DNA of 64,000 nucleotides from Pseudomonas synxantha BG33R. GTDB lineage: Bacteria; Pseudomonadota; Gammaproteobacteria; Pseudomonadales; Pseudomonadaceae. The notes under the pieces are model-generated. The model was given only the letters and a program-made list of their open reading frames with translations, searched no databases and was not told the origin of the DNA. The position numbers and the translations under genes are program-made. Shown in pieces: positions 30,769-42,200 of this stretch (positions within the stretch are counted from its first letter, which is position 1; every line of letters starts with the position of its first letter). The DNA lies in assembly GCF_000263715.2 (NCBI RefSeq), contig NZ_CM001514.1, positions 2,528,936-2,592,935 of the forward strand, given 5' to 3'.

Positions 30769-33700
30769 GAGTTTTTCCGAAGGGCCTCAAGCAGGTGCGC
30801 GGTGACGGTGTGCACGTGGGGTGGCTCGATGACGCTGAAGTGGTTGCCCGGCACGTCGATCAGGTTGAATTGGCCCAGGCACGCGTCCTCCCAGAACGGC
30901 GCCGCCAGGTGGCCGACGCCGCCGGTGATCCCGAACGATTGCTGCTCCAGACAGCGCAGGTAGGTCATGTTGCCGAGGAACGGCGGCGGATCGAACCGTG
31001 CCGCCCGCATACTGTGGCGGCATACGCGGAACAGCGTGGGCACCAGCTCCGGGCCGATGGGCACCCCGGCCTGGCCGGACGCCAGGCGTGCATACTCGGC
31101 CAGGCGTTCTTCCTGGCTGCGCGCCGACTGTTGCTGCACCGCCAATGCCAGCGCGTCCAGGCCCGGGTCGCCGCCCAAGGCAGCCATGGCCCCGGCGGGT
31201 ACGCGGCGGTTGTCGCGGGCCATCAGCAGGTCGATGGCGCGGTACACGTCGTAGTCTTCGATATGCGCGCCGAACACGGTCTTTACCGGGTCCAGGTTGA
31301 GGTTGGGCACGAAGATAGCCTCGTAGGCCAGCTCTTCGTCGGTGTCGATAAACATCGGGATACTGTCGATCAGGCTCAGGTCTACCACCTCCATGCCACG
31401 TTCCAGCAGGCGCCGGGCGACTTCGGTGGCGAGCAGGCCGCCCAGGCAGTAGCCGATCAACTGGAAGCGCTGATGGCCGTCGGCGATCAAGCGTTCGGCG
31501 TAGTCCTGGGCCACGCTTTCAATCAGGCGCTTGGGTTCCAGGGCCAGGTACTGCGCGGTGTCGGCCACCGCAAAACCGATCACCGGGCCGGCCTGCTGAG
31601 CGGCGAGTGAACGGCCCAGGTGCTGGAAATAATCCAGGGTGCCGAGGGCCGCGTGGAACATCACCCGTACCGGGCCGACGTCGCCGCCGCCAAAGGGCAC
31701 TACCAGGGCGTTGCTGTTGGATGAACGCTGGGAATCGCCGGGCTTGACCGCAGACGGTGCGCTTTCTCCATGGCTGAGCAGGCGCGCCAGTGCGCTGACA
31801 GTCGGCTCGTTGAGCATCTGCCGCAACAGGGTGTCGTAGCTCACGCGTTGCGCCTGGGGCAGTTGTTCGCGCAATTGGCCGGCGACCCGGGCGAGGATCA
31901 GCGAGTCGGCGCCTTTTTCGTAGAAACTGTCGTCGGCGCCGATCTGCGCCAGGCCCAGGGCCTCGGCCCACACTTGGCACAGCTGCGCGGTGAGTGGGTC
32001 ACTGGGTACCTGCTCGCTGCTGGCGGCTTGGGTATCCACGGCGGGGCGCCAGTTGGCCAGGGTCTTGCGGTCGACCTTGCCGTTGGCGGTCAAGGGCAGG
32101 CGGTCGAGTACTTGCAGGTGCGCCGGCAGCATGTAGTCTGGCAGGCGTTGCGCGAGGGCGCGGCGCAGGCTGTCGACGCTCAGGCGCTGGAGCCCGGCCT
32201 TGAAGCGTGCGGCGAACACCTGCATACCCAGGGCCGCCAGCGGGTGGTCGGCGTGGGGCAGGGTCGGCAGGCTTTCGCCGCCGAATGCCTGGATACGCTC
32301 ACGCCAGGTGTCGGCGCTGCACAAGCCGCTGCGGCCTTGGTCGTGATCGCTGCCTGACGGCGTCATCATGAAGCCCTGGGTCAGCAGAATCGGCGGCCAT
32401 TCGCCGGTTGGCTCGCTGAACACCAGCCAGCCACCCGGGCTGAGCAGTTCGGTGATCTGGCCGAGGGCGTTGTCGATGTCCTTGACGCTGTTGAGCATGC
32501 CCGCGCACAGCACGATATCCACGCTGTTGCTGGCCAGGCCCTGAGGGCGGATGGGCTGATCGATGTCCAGCACGCCATAACGCACCCAGGCGTGGTCGGC
32601 AAAGCGTTGCCTGGCCGCCGGCAGGAAAAACGCGGTCATGTCGGTGAACAGGTAATCCACTTCGAGCCCATCGAGCAGGCTGATCACCGGCGCACTGGTA
32701 GCGCCGGTGCCCGCGCCGATTTCGAGGATGCGCAGCGGGCCGTCGCCTTCGTGGTGGGTAGCAAGGCGGTTGATCAGCGCAGCGATGCTGTGGTTGTTGT
32801 AGCGCGACACGGCATCCCCGCCATACAGCTGCAATGCCAGGTTTTGCTCGCCCTGAGGGAACAACAGGTCGAACGGGTTGACCTCGCCGCGCAGCAGTTT
32901 CTGCAGTTGCCCGACGTGATTGAGCTGGTAGTCGAGCAGCGTCTGGCTGCACAGCCCGGACGCGACCGCCTGTTCCACCCGGCCCCAGGCCAGCGCCGGG
33001 TTTGGCGCGCTGTCGAGCAGGCGATAGCGGGACTGTTCACCGTGCAAAAGGCCCGCGTCACACAAGGCCGCGAGCCAGCGCCGCACCAGCCAGTGATGGC
33101 GGGGCTGCGCTTGCAGGGCCTGCAGGATGGTGGGTGCATCCGGTTCGGCCCACGCGCCGCTGAATAGATTGGCCTTGAGCATCACGTCCAGCATCGAACT
33201 CAACGCTGCGCCACTGAGGTCCGCCTGATAGTCGCGTACCTGTTGGGGGTCAAAGCTGCCGACCTGGCTGTCGGCGTAGCGCTGCACCGCCGTCAGCAAC
33301 GGCGCGCCGGGTAGCGGTTCGGGTTCGGCCCGCGCAGGCGTGACGAAGGCCAGCAGTTCGTCGCTGAACAGGCTGACCGCGCTGTCCACGCCCGGGGTGG
33401 AGAGCAGTGCGGCGTCGATTTCGCCCAGTTCCACCCGATGTCCACGGATCTTGACCTGGCCGTCGTTACGGCCGAGGAACTCCAGTTCACCCCCCGGCAG
33501 ATAGCGGCCACGGTCACCGGTGCGGTACAGACGCTGACCGTCGAGCGGGTGTGCAAGGAAGCGTGCCTCAGTCAGCGCCGGGTCGCCCAGGTAACCCTGG
33601 GCCAGGCCTACGCCGGTGATGTACAGGTCACCCGGCACCCAGGTCGGCACGTCGCGCCATTGGCTGTCCAGCACGCGAAAGCCCTGGTTGGCCAGCGGCA

Positions 33701-36257
33701 AGCCATAGGGAATGCTGCGCCACGCGGGGTCAATTGCGCCGATGGGGTGCAGGTTGGACCAGATCGAGGCCTCGGTGGCGCCGCCCAGGGCCACCAGGGC
33801 CAGGCCCGGCAACAGCGCGTGCAGTTGCGGCGCCAGGTTCAGCGCGATCCAGTCACCCGACAACAACGCCAGGCGCAGGCTGTCCAGGGGGCGCGGCTCG
33901 GCTTGCAGGTAGTGGGCCAGCATCTGCAATTGCGCCGGTACCGAGTTCCACAGCGTCACCTGATGGCGCTGCACCAGCTCGGCCCAGTGCGACGGGTCGG
34001 CGCCGCGTGCCGGGTCGGGCAGCACCAGGGTGCCGCCCACCGCGAGGGGGCCGAACAGGTCATACACCGACAAATCGAAACTCAGTTGCGCCAGGCCCAG
34101 CACGCGGTCGGCGGCGTTGACCGCAAAGCGCCGGTTGATGTCCTGCACGGTATTGAGCGCGGCGCGATGGCTGATCATCACGCCCTTGGGTTCACCGGTG
34201 GAGCCGGACGTGTAGATCACATAAGCGAGATCGTCGGGGCTGCCGTGCGGTGCCGGGAAGTCCGATGGGGTCAGCGCCAGTTGATCCACGGCATGCCAGT
34301 GCAAGCCCTCGGGCAATGGCGTGTGGGGCAGGGCCTGGGAATGGCCGAGCACGTGGCGCACCTTGGCGCTGTGCAGCACGCGGTCGCGGCGGGCGGCCGG
34401 GGCATGGCTGTCCAGAGGCAGGTAGGCGGCGCCGGCCAGCAGTACGCCGTAGGCCGCCACCACTTGGTCACGGCCCTTGGGCATCAGGATCGCCACCGGT
34501 TCCTGGGCGCGGCAACCGGCGGCGCTGAGGGCAGCAGCGACTGCCAAGGCACGCTCCATCAGGGCGGCGTAGGTCAGGCTGCCGTGGGCATCGATCACTG
34601 CCAGGGCCTGCGGCTGTTCCCAGGCCATGCTCAGCAGGCCGTCATGCAGGCGGCCGGTGGGCAGCGGCGCGGCGGTGGCATTGGCGGCCAGGCGCTCACG
34701 TTGTTGCCAGGCCGGCAACGGCACTTGCATGGGGTGGTCCCAGGCGGCCGGGTCGAGGGCCAGTAACTGCAACTCGGCGACGAATGCCTGCTGCATGTCT
34801 TCGATCAGGCCGTCGGGGAACACGCCTTGGCGCACATCCCAGTGGATGTGCAAACCCTGCGCGTCGTCCATTACCTGGCAGTCGAGGGTCACCTGCGGAG
34901 TTTGGGTGATGCCGTGGCCGACCTGTCGCTGGCTGGCAGGCGGTGGTTCGATCGCCAGGCCGATAGCACTGGTGAACACCACCGGCATGGACGCCGCTTC
35001 ACGCCCGCGCCGGCGACCGATTTCGCGCATCACCTGGATGCCGGAAAACAGCCGGTGCTCCAGGTCGGCAAACAGTTGATTGCCCAGTTGGCGTGCCTGG
35101 CTGGTGAAATCCTGGCCCTGGGGATCCTTGACCTGCAACAGGCTGACCGAGGTGAAATCCCCCACCAGTTGACCCACTTGCGGATGCAGCGGCAAGCGGT
35201 TGAGCAGTGTCAGATTGAGGCTGAAGGTGGGTTGCTGGCTCCAGCGTTGCAAGGTGCCGACGTAGGCGCTGAGCACCACGATGGACGGGGTGAGGCCGAG
35301 GGCGCCGGCGGCTCTTTTCAAGGCTGCCCATGGCTGCGCGTGGAGTTGCGCGCAGTGGCGCTGGAAGCGCGGCACGCTGGTGTCTTCGCCGCTCAGGGGC
35401 GCCGGCAGTTGTGGGGCGGGGGGCAGTTCATCGATACGCGCCAGCCAGTAGTCACGGTCGCGTTGGTGGCGGCTGCCTTCGAGCAGACCCCGTTCGGCCA
35501 GCAGGTAGTCGCGAAAGGTGATGTCCAGGCTGGGCAAGCTGGCCTGGGGGTCGTGCAGTAGCTGTTCCAGCTCATTGAACAGCAGTTGCGCGCTGGCCCA
35601 GTCGGCGATCAATGAGTCCATGGAGAAGTGCAGGGTGTCGCCGCTGTCACTGCGGCTCAGGCGCAATTCGAACAGCGGCCAGATATCGGTAGGGTAGAGC
35701 TTCTGCTCCATGGCCTCACGTATCTGCTGCACGGCGTGCTGGTGCTGTTCACGAGTGGCGCCGCGCAGGTCGGCGACCGCCACCGGGTAATGGGCGACTT
35801 CGGCCAGCACGCGCTGGGAGCCTTCGCTGGCGATCACCGCGCGCAGCATGTCGTGCCGGGCAATCAGGCGGTTCCAGGCGTGTTCGACCTGCTGCGGGTC
35901 GAGGCTCGGCCAGCTCAGTTCGAGGTAACCGTGGCAGGCCACGTTGCCGTAGCCAAACGAAGCCTGTCGGCCGAGCAGGTAGGCGTTCTGCACATCGGTG
36001 AGCGGGAACGGCGCGTGACGCTGTGCCGGGTCGGCCATCACCTGGGGCCGCTCCTGGGTTTGCAGCAGGTGCAGGATCTGCTGCTTGTGCTCGCGCAGTT
36101 GCGCCAGGCGCTCGGCGTCGAGCAGGCCCTGGGGCGCGCGGAATTTGAGTTGACCATCCTGGGGCCAGAGTTCGACGCCCAGGGACTTGAGTTCGCTTAA
36201 CAGTTTGGCGGCGGGCATGGGGGCAGCTCCTGGGATAAGGGCAGGTTGCGCGGGCAT
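30765..36257 (-). CDS. Non-ribosomal peptide synthetase 2 (docking-Cy-A-MT-PCP-TE), PchF-like
   Basis: 1830 residues. In order: a TubC-type docking segment (about 15-65); a cyclisation domain (81-500) with DSLIADWAS for DxxxxDxxS; an adenylation domain (about 540-1010) with YTSGSTGEPKG and code residues that read as cysteine-like (FDLSVYD, WNSVP, LLSGD, ASIWSN); an inserted methyltransferase (LRILEIGAGTGATS); core A10 LTANGKVDRKTL; a carrier domain with GADSL; and a thioesterase. The thioesterase nucleophile is Cys1604 in GYCLGG, with candidate Asp1631 and His1806. It adds the third Cys, cyclises, methylates and releases the chain. An alternative start at 36218 has AGGAG 8 bases upstream, so the first 13 residues are uncertain. 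Confidence 0.93.
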   Translation of the reverse strand: MPAQPALIPGAAPMPAAKLLSELKSLGVELWPQDGQLKFRAPQGLLDAERLAQLREHKQQILHLLQTQERPQVMADPAQRHAPFPLTDVQNAYLLGRQASFGYGNVACHGYLELSWPSLDPQQVEHAWNRLIARHDMLRAVIASEGSQRVLAEVAHYPVAVADLRGATREQHQHAVQQIREAMEQKLYPTDIWPLFELRLSRSDSGDTLHFSMDSLIADWASAQLLFNELEQLLHDPQASLPSLDITFRDYLLAERGLLEGSRHQRDRDYWLARIDELPPAPQLPAPLSGEDTSVPRFQRHCAQLHAQPWAALKRAAGALGLTPSIVVLSAYVGTLQRWSQQPTFSLNLTLLNRLPLHPQVGQLVGDFTSVSLLQVKDPQGQDFTSQARQLGNQLFADLEHRLFSGIQVMREIGRRRGREAASMPVVFTSAIGLAIEPPPASQRQVGHGITQTPQVTLDCQVMDDAQGLHIHWDVRQGVFPDGLIEDMQQAFVAELQLLALDPAAWDHPMQVPLPAWQQRERLAANATAAPLPTGRLHDGLLSMAWEQPQALAVIDAHGSLTYAALMERALAVAAALSAAGCRAQEPVAILMPKGRDQVVAAYGVLLAGAAYLPLDSHAPAARRDRVLHSAKVRHVLGHSQALPHTPLPEGLHWHAVDQLALTPSDFPAPHGSPDDLAYVIYTSGSTGEPKGVMISHRAALNTVQDINRRFAVNAADRVLGLAQLSFDLSVYDLFGPLAVGGTLVLPDPARGADPSHWAELVQRHQVTLWNSVPAQLQMLAHYLQAEPRPLDSLRLALLSGDWIALNLAPQLHALLPGLALVALGGATEASIWSNLHPIGAIDPAWRSIPYGLPLANQGFRVLDSQWRDVPTWVPGDLYITGVGLAQGYLGDPALTEARFLAHPLDGQRLYRTGDRGRYLPGGELEFLGRNDGQVKIRGHRVELGEIDAALLSTPGVDSAVSLFSDELLAFVTPARAEPEPLPGAPLLTAVQRYADSQVGSFDPQQVRDYQADLSGAALSSMLDVMLKANLFSGAWAEPDAPTILQALQAQPRHHWLVRRWLAALCDAGLLHGEQSRYRLLDSAPNPALAWGRVEQAVASGLCSQTLLDYQLNHVGQLQKLLRGEVNPFDLLFPQGEQNLALQLYGGDAVSRYNNHSIAALINRLATHHEGDGPLRILEIGAGTGATSAPVISLLDGLEVDYLFTDMTAFFLPAARQRFADHAWVRYGVLDIDQPIRPQGLASNSVDIVLCAGMLNSVKDIDNALGQITELLSPGGWLVFSEPTGEWPPILLTQGFMMTPSGSDHDQGRSGLCSADTWRERIQAFGGESLPTLPHADHPLAALGMQVFAARFKAGLQRLSVDSLRRALAQRLPDYMLPAHLQVLDRLPLTANGKVDRKTLANWRPAVDTQAASSEQVPSDPLTAQLCQVWAEALGLAQIGADDSFYEKGADSLILARVAGQLREQLPQAQRVSYDTLLRQMLNEPTVSALARLLSHGESAPSAVKPGDSQRSSNSNALVVPFGGGDVGPVRVMFHAALGTLDYFQHLGRSLAAQQAGPVIGFAVADTAQYLALEPKRLIESVAQDYAERLIADGHQRFQLIGYCLGGLLATEVARRLLERGMEVVDLSLIDSIPMFIDTDEELAYEAIFVPNLNLDPVKTVFGAHIEDYDVYRAIDLLMARDNRRVPAGAMAALGGDPGLDALALAVQQQSARSQEERLAEYARLASGQAGVPIGPELVPTLFRVCRHSMRAARFDPPPFLGNMTYLRCLEQQSFGITGGVGHLAAPFWEDACLGQFNLIDVPGNHFSVIEPPHVHTVTAHLLEALRKNS

Positions 36258-39200
36258 CAGATGACGCCCTCTTCAACGGTGTGCGGGGTGGGTTGGCGCT
36301 CGACGGCGTGGGCCACTTCCATCAGGCTGGCGGCGCCGAACAACTGGCCCATGGGCAATTCCAGGCCAACACGGCTGCGCAGCATTTCGAGAAACCGCGT
36401 GGCCAGCAGGCTGTCGCCGCCCAGGCGAAAAAAGTTGTCATGGCGCGACACGCTGGGCACGTTGAGCAATTGCTGCCACAGCTCGGCGACCAGTTGCTCT
36501 GCGGCGCTCAGCGGGGCTTCATCCACGGCGCAGCGGGACCGGGCAGCCGCCGCCAATGGCGCAAGCAAGGCACGGCGATCTACCTTGCCATTGCTGCTCA
36601 GGGGCAAGTGCTCCAGCACCAGGATCTGTTCCGGGCGCATATAGGCGGGCAGGCATTGCACCAGGTGCTGGGCCAGCACCTCGGCGCAGGTGCTGGCGGT
36701 GACAGCAGCCAGCAGGCGCTGATCCTCGACCAGCACCACGGCACGGTTCACGCAGGGATGACGGGCCAGCGCGGCTTCGATTTCCCCCAGCTCGATACGA
36801 TGGCCGTGAATCTTCACCTGGGTGTCGGCACGCCCGAGAAACTCCAGCAACCCACCCGGGTGGTAGCGGCCCAGGTCGCCGGTGCGGTACCAACCCTCGA
36901 CAAAGCGCTCGGCATTCAATTGCGGTGCATGGCGATAGCCGCGTGCGACGCCGCTGCCGCCAATCCACAACTCGCCCGTGACCCAGTCCGGGCAGTCGCG
37001 GCCAAGGGCGTCGACCACGCGGTAAGCCTGGTTCGCCAGCGGCACGCCGTAGGGGATCGAGCGCCAGCCCGGCAACAGTTGCCGTACCTCGTAATGGTTG
37101 GACCAGATCGCCGCTTCGGTGGCGCCGCCCAGGGCGATAAAGCGGCAATCCGGGGCTTGTTGGCGCAGGCGTTGCGGCAGGTCGAGGCCGATCCAGTCGC
37201 CCGACAGCAGGGCCACCTTGAGCGCCAGGGGTTGGCGCTCAAGGGCGTTGGCTTCCAGCAGCATGTCGAGCAGCGCCGGTACGCTGTTCCACAGGCTCAC
37301 GCGGTGATGTCGCAGGGCCTTGAGCCAGGCGCGGGCGTCGCGGCGCTGGTCTTCGTCGATCAACACCAGAGCGGCGCCCACCGAGAGCAGGCCGAACACG
37401 TCATACACCGACAGGTCGAAGTCCAGCGCCGACAGCGCCAGACCGCGGTCCGACGCGTCGATGCCGTAGCAGCGGTTGATTTCGGCCACGGTGTTCATGG
37501 CGGCGCGGTGGGTGATTTCCACGCCCTTGGGCTGGCCGGTGGAGCCGGAGGTGTAAATCACGTAGGCCAGTTGGTTGGCGCACACGGCCAGCGGTGCCAA
37601 TAGCGGTTCGGCGCTTTGCGCCTGGGACGGCTTGAGATGCTTGACGCCTGGCAGCTGTGGGTCGTGCTCGGCGAGGATCAGGCTGACGCCGGCCTGTTGC
37701 AGGATGCGCTGGCAACGCTGCAACGGCTGGTCGACACCCACTGGCAGGTAGGCGGCGCCGGCGGCCAGCACGCCCAATACACTCGCAATCTGTTGCGGGC
37801 CCTTGGCCAGGGACACCGCCACCAGGTCACCGGCTGCCACCCCTGCGTCCATCAGGCTACGGGCGATGCGCAACGCCCGTTCGGCCAGCTCGCCGTAGCT
37901 CAGGCTGCCATGCTCACCCCATAGCAATGCAGGGCGATGCGGGGCCTGGTGGGCGTGTTGGAAAAAGCCCTGGTGCAAGGTCGGATCACCCGGCACGCCG
38001 GGGCCGGGAGCATTCAGGCGGGCGCGCAGTTGCGCCTGGGCCAGGGGCAGCACGTCTGGCGGCGCGTCGTCCCAGGCGTGTTCGGCCAGCCAGTGGAGGC
38101 TGTGCAGGTAGGCGTCGAACATGGCCTCGACCAGCCCCTCGGGGAACAGGCCGACCACCCGGTCCCAGTTCAGGGCGATGCCGCCGTCGGCTTCCACCAC
38201 CTGATGATCGAGCCATACCTGCGGAGTTTGGGTCAGGCCGAATACCTGCCGGGCGAACGGCCCGTCTACCGGTGCGGCGGTGCCATCCGGCACCCCCAGC
38301 GCACTGGTGAAGACCACCGGCATGTTGACCTGCTGTTCGCCGCGTTGCCGCGCCAGTTGACGCAGCAAGCTCACCGAACCGATGCAGCGGTGTTCCAGCG
38401 CATCGCCGAGCTGCTGCTGGGTGCGCCGTGCGCGGTCGATCCAGCGTTCGCCGACCTTGGGCGCATAGCCCAGCAGGGTCAGCGAGGTGAAATCGCCCAT
38501 GACCTGATCGATCTGCGGATGCACCGGCCGGCGGTCAAACAGGGTCAGGTTGAGACTCAGGTCGGGGCGCGCACTCCAGCGCCCGAGGGTTTCGGCAAAC
38601 GCGCAGAGCAGTACCGCCGAAGCAGTCAGGCCGTGTTGCTGGGCCTTGGCCAGGATCGCTTGCCAGGCATCGGCCTTGACCTGCCCTTGCAGGCGCTCGA
38701 AGCGCGGTTGGCCCAGGTTGGCGGGGTCGGTTGCCAGGGGCAGTTGCGGGTGCGGCGGCAACGTGGGCAGGCGTTCCTGCCAGAACTGTTGCGCGGCGTG
38801 CAATTCGTCAGGTTCCACACGGGATTGCACTTGATAGTCGCGAAATGAAAGCTGCAGCGGTGCCAGGGCCAGCGTCGGCTCGCGGTACAGCGCGTCGAGT
38901 TCGGCATAGAAACGCAGGATGCTCAGGGCATCAAGAATCAGGTTGTCCAGGCTGATCGCCAGCCGCGTGTGCCGGCCCTGGGTCACGGCCTGCACATCGA
39001 ACAGCGGCCATTGGGCGGGATCGAACACGCGGTGGGCACAGTGTTCGCGCAGGTCTTCAAGGCAGGCGTAGCGCTGGCCGATCACGAAGGTGGGCACCTG
39101 GGGGAGGATGCGTGCCTGGCCTGTGTGGTCGAACACCGTGCGCAGCGTTTCGTGGCGTTCGATCAGGCGTGCCAATGCGTGTTGCAGGCGTGGCAGGTCG

Positions 39201-42200
39201 AGGTCTTCGACGTCGTATTCGCGGTAGAAGTGGCAGCTCACGCCGCCCAATACCAGGCTGGGGTCGCGGCCCAGCCAGTAGGCTTGCTGCACCTCGGTCA
39301 TGGGGAAGGGCGCGTGACGTTGGTCGAGGTCCGGTACCACGGTGCGTTGTGTTTCGGCCTGGGCCTGTTGATGCAGGCCTGTGCAGAACTGCGCCAGCAC
39401 CGGCTTGGCAAACACCTGGGCGATCCGTGCGCCCCCCAGCCCTTGTTCGGCCAGCAGGCGCACCAGGCGCGTGGCGCTCAGGGAGTCGCCACCGAGGGCA
39501 AAGAAGTTGTGCTCACGGCAGACCTCGCCACAACCGAGCAATTGCTGCCAGGCGCGGGCCACCTGTTGTTCGATGGCTCCGCAGGGTGGCGACAGCTGGG
39601 CAGGGACGGCGCTGCTGTGGTCGGCCAGCCAGCCGTTGAGTGCGTTGCGATCCACCTTGCCATTGCTTGTCAGGGGCCACTGCGCGCAGCCGAGGATCAG
39701 GCTGGGAATCATATAGGCCGGCAGGCGCTCGGCCAGGTCCGGCAGCTCCAGCACTGTGGGCTGCACCGGGCCATTTGCAAGGCGCACCACCGCTGCCAGG
39801 TGCTGGCCGACCAGCAGCGCCACCGCCTGTTCGACGCCGGGGCACGCCAGCAGCGCCTGTTCTACTTCACCGGCTTCGATGCGGTAGCCATGCAATTTGA
39901 GTTGGAAGTCAGTGCGCCTCAGAAACTCGACCGTGCCGTCGGGGTGGTAGCGCGCACTGTCGCCGGTGCGGTACCAACGCAGGCCCTGGTACTGCACAAA
40001 TCGTTCGGCGCTGCGTACCGGGTCGCCACGGTAACCCTCGGCCACCCCGGCGCCACCGATCCACAGTTCACCGGCCACCCAATCCGGGCAGTCATGGCCA
40101 TGCCGGTCGACGATGCGCAGGCTGACGTTATCCAGCGGCTTGCCGTAGGGCAGGCAATGCCAGTGCAGTGCCTGGCCGGGGGCGACTTCGAACAGCGTCG
40201 AGTGAATCGCCGCTTCCGTTGCGCCGCCCAGGGCCATGAAGCGGCAACCGGGCGCCTGGGCCCACAGACGTGACGCCAACTGCGGCGCGACCTTGTCACC
40301 ACCGAGCAATACCGCGCGCAGGGGCAGTGGGGCGTCGGCGCAACCCAGCAACATGTCGAGCAGCGCCGGCACGCAATTGAGCACAGTGGCGCGGTGCTGC
40401 ACGGCCAGTTCACGCCAGCGTGGGGCGTCGCGTTGCGCTTGGGGCTCGATCAGGATCACCGCCGCGCCGTTGGCCAGCGCGGCAAACAGGTCAAACACCG
40501 ACAGGTCGAATTCCAGCGCGGAGAGCGCCAGGATTCGGTCTTCGCCATTGAGCTGCAAACGCCGTTGCAGGTCTTCCAGGGTGTTGGCTGCGGCCAGGTG
40601 GCTGACCTCTACGCCCTTGGGCTCACCAGTGGAACCGGAGGTATATAGAACATAGGCCAGGTCGCTGATCGCACCGGGGCGCGGCGCCTGCAACGCGGTG
40701 TCGGCGTGCGGCAAGCGGGTGAGCAGCAAGCGTGCGCCGGACGACTGGCAGATCTTGCAGCAACGCGCCTCGGGCTGGTCGGCGCCGATGGGCAGGTAGG
40801 TGGCGCTGCACGCCAGGATGCCCAGCACGGCGATCACCTGCTCGGGGCCTTTGGGCAGTTGCAACGCCACGATGTCACCGCGCTGTACGCCCTGGCCTTC
40901 GAGGTAGGCCGCGACGGCGAGGGCTCGCTCGGCCAGCTCGCCGTAGCTGATGATGTGGTTGCCGTGCAGCAGTGCGGGCCGGGCGGGCGTCAACTGCGCC
41001 TGGGTGAAAAAACCTTCGTGCAGGCGTGTTACCGGTAATGCTGTGCGCTGGCCCTGGGTGGCGCGGCGTACGTCAAGCTGGCTGGCGGGAACCAGCGCCG
41101 GCACCGCCTGATCCCAGGCCGCAGCATCATGGCACAGGCGCTGCAACAGGCCGGTATAGGCATCGAACAGGCCATCGAGCACACCCTCGGCGAACAACCC
41201 TTCGCGGGCGTCGAGGTTGACCAGAATGCCGCCGTCCAGCTCGGTGACCTGGGCGTCCAGCCACACCTGCGGGCCCTGGGAAATGATCCAGGCCGGCTGG
41301 CCGAAACTCTCCTGCACGCCCTCGGCGAACAATTCCCCCAGGCCCAGCGCGCTGGTGTACACCACCGGCGCCAGCACTTGCTCGCCGCGATGGCGGGACA
41401 GTTCACGCAATACCTCCAGGCCGGAAAACGCACTGTGTGCGGCATCGCCATGAAAGCGTCGTTGCAGCGCCGTGGCTCGGGCGGCGAAGGTGCCGGTCAT
41501 GCGGCCGTCCCAGGCCAGCAGGATCGAGGAGGTGAAGTCGCCGACCAGGCGCTCGACATCGGTATGCAAAGGCATGCGGTTGAACAACGGCAGGTTGAGC
41601 AGCAGCTCAGGCGTCTCGCACCAGGCGCCAAGGGCTTCGCAAAACACCGCGGCCAGGGCCATGGCCGGGGTGAGGGCGTGCTCGCGGGCGTGGCGTTCGA
41701 ACGCCTGGCGTTGTGACGGCGACAACCAGTGGTGACGGCGGCGCACCTGGCGCTCATCGCCCTGGCTCTTGATGGGCAAGCGTGGGGCGCCGGGCAACGC
41801 GTCCAGGCGCTGCAACCAGTAGTCGCGGGCGTGTCGATGGCGCTCGCGGTGCTCGGGGCTGGCGTGCTCCAGGCGCAGGTCGGCCAGGTAACGGGGGAAG
41901 CTGTAATCCAGCGCGGGCAGCGGCTGCAGGCGGTACAACTGCACCAGGTCGCCGAGCAGGGTACGCAGGCTCAAGGCGTCGGCGGCGAGCATGTCGAGGT
42001 TCAGGTGCAGGCGCGTGCCCTGGGGCAACAGTGATAACTGGATGTCCAGCACCTGGCCGTGTTCCACGGCCAACTGGCGATGGGAAAGTTCGGCGCGCAA
42101 GGCGTGCAGATGGTGTTGCCGCTGTGCGGCATCGGCCTGGCGCAGGTCATGCACTTTAAGCCCTGGCCATGGACTGCGGGGCAGGATCTGCTGGCGGCCA

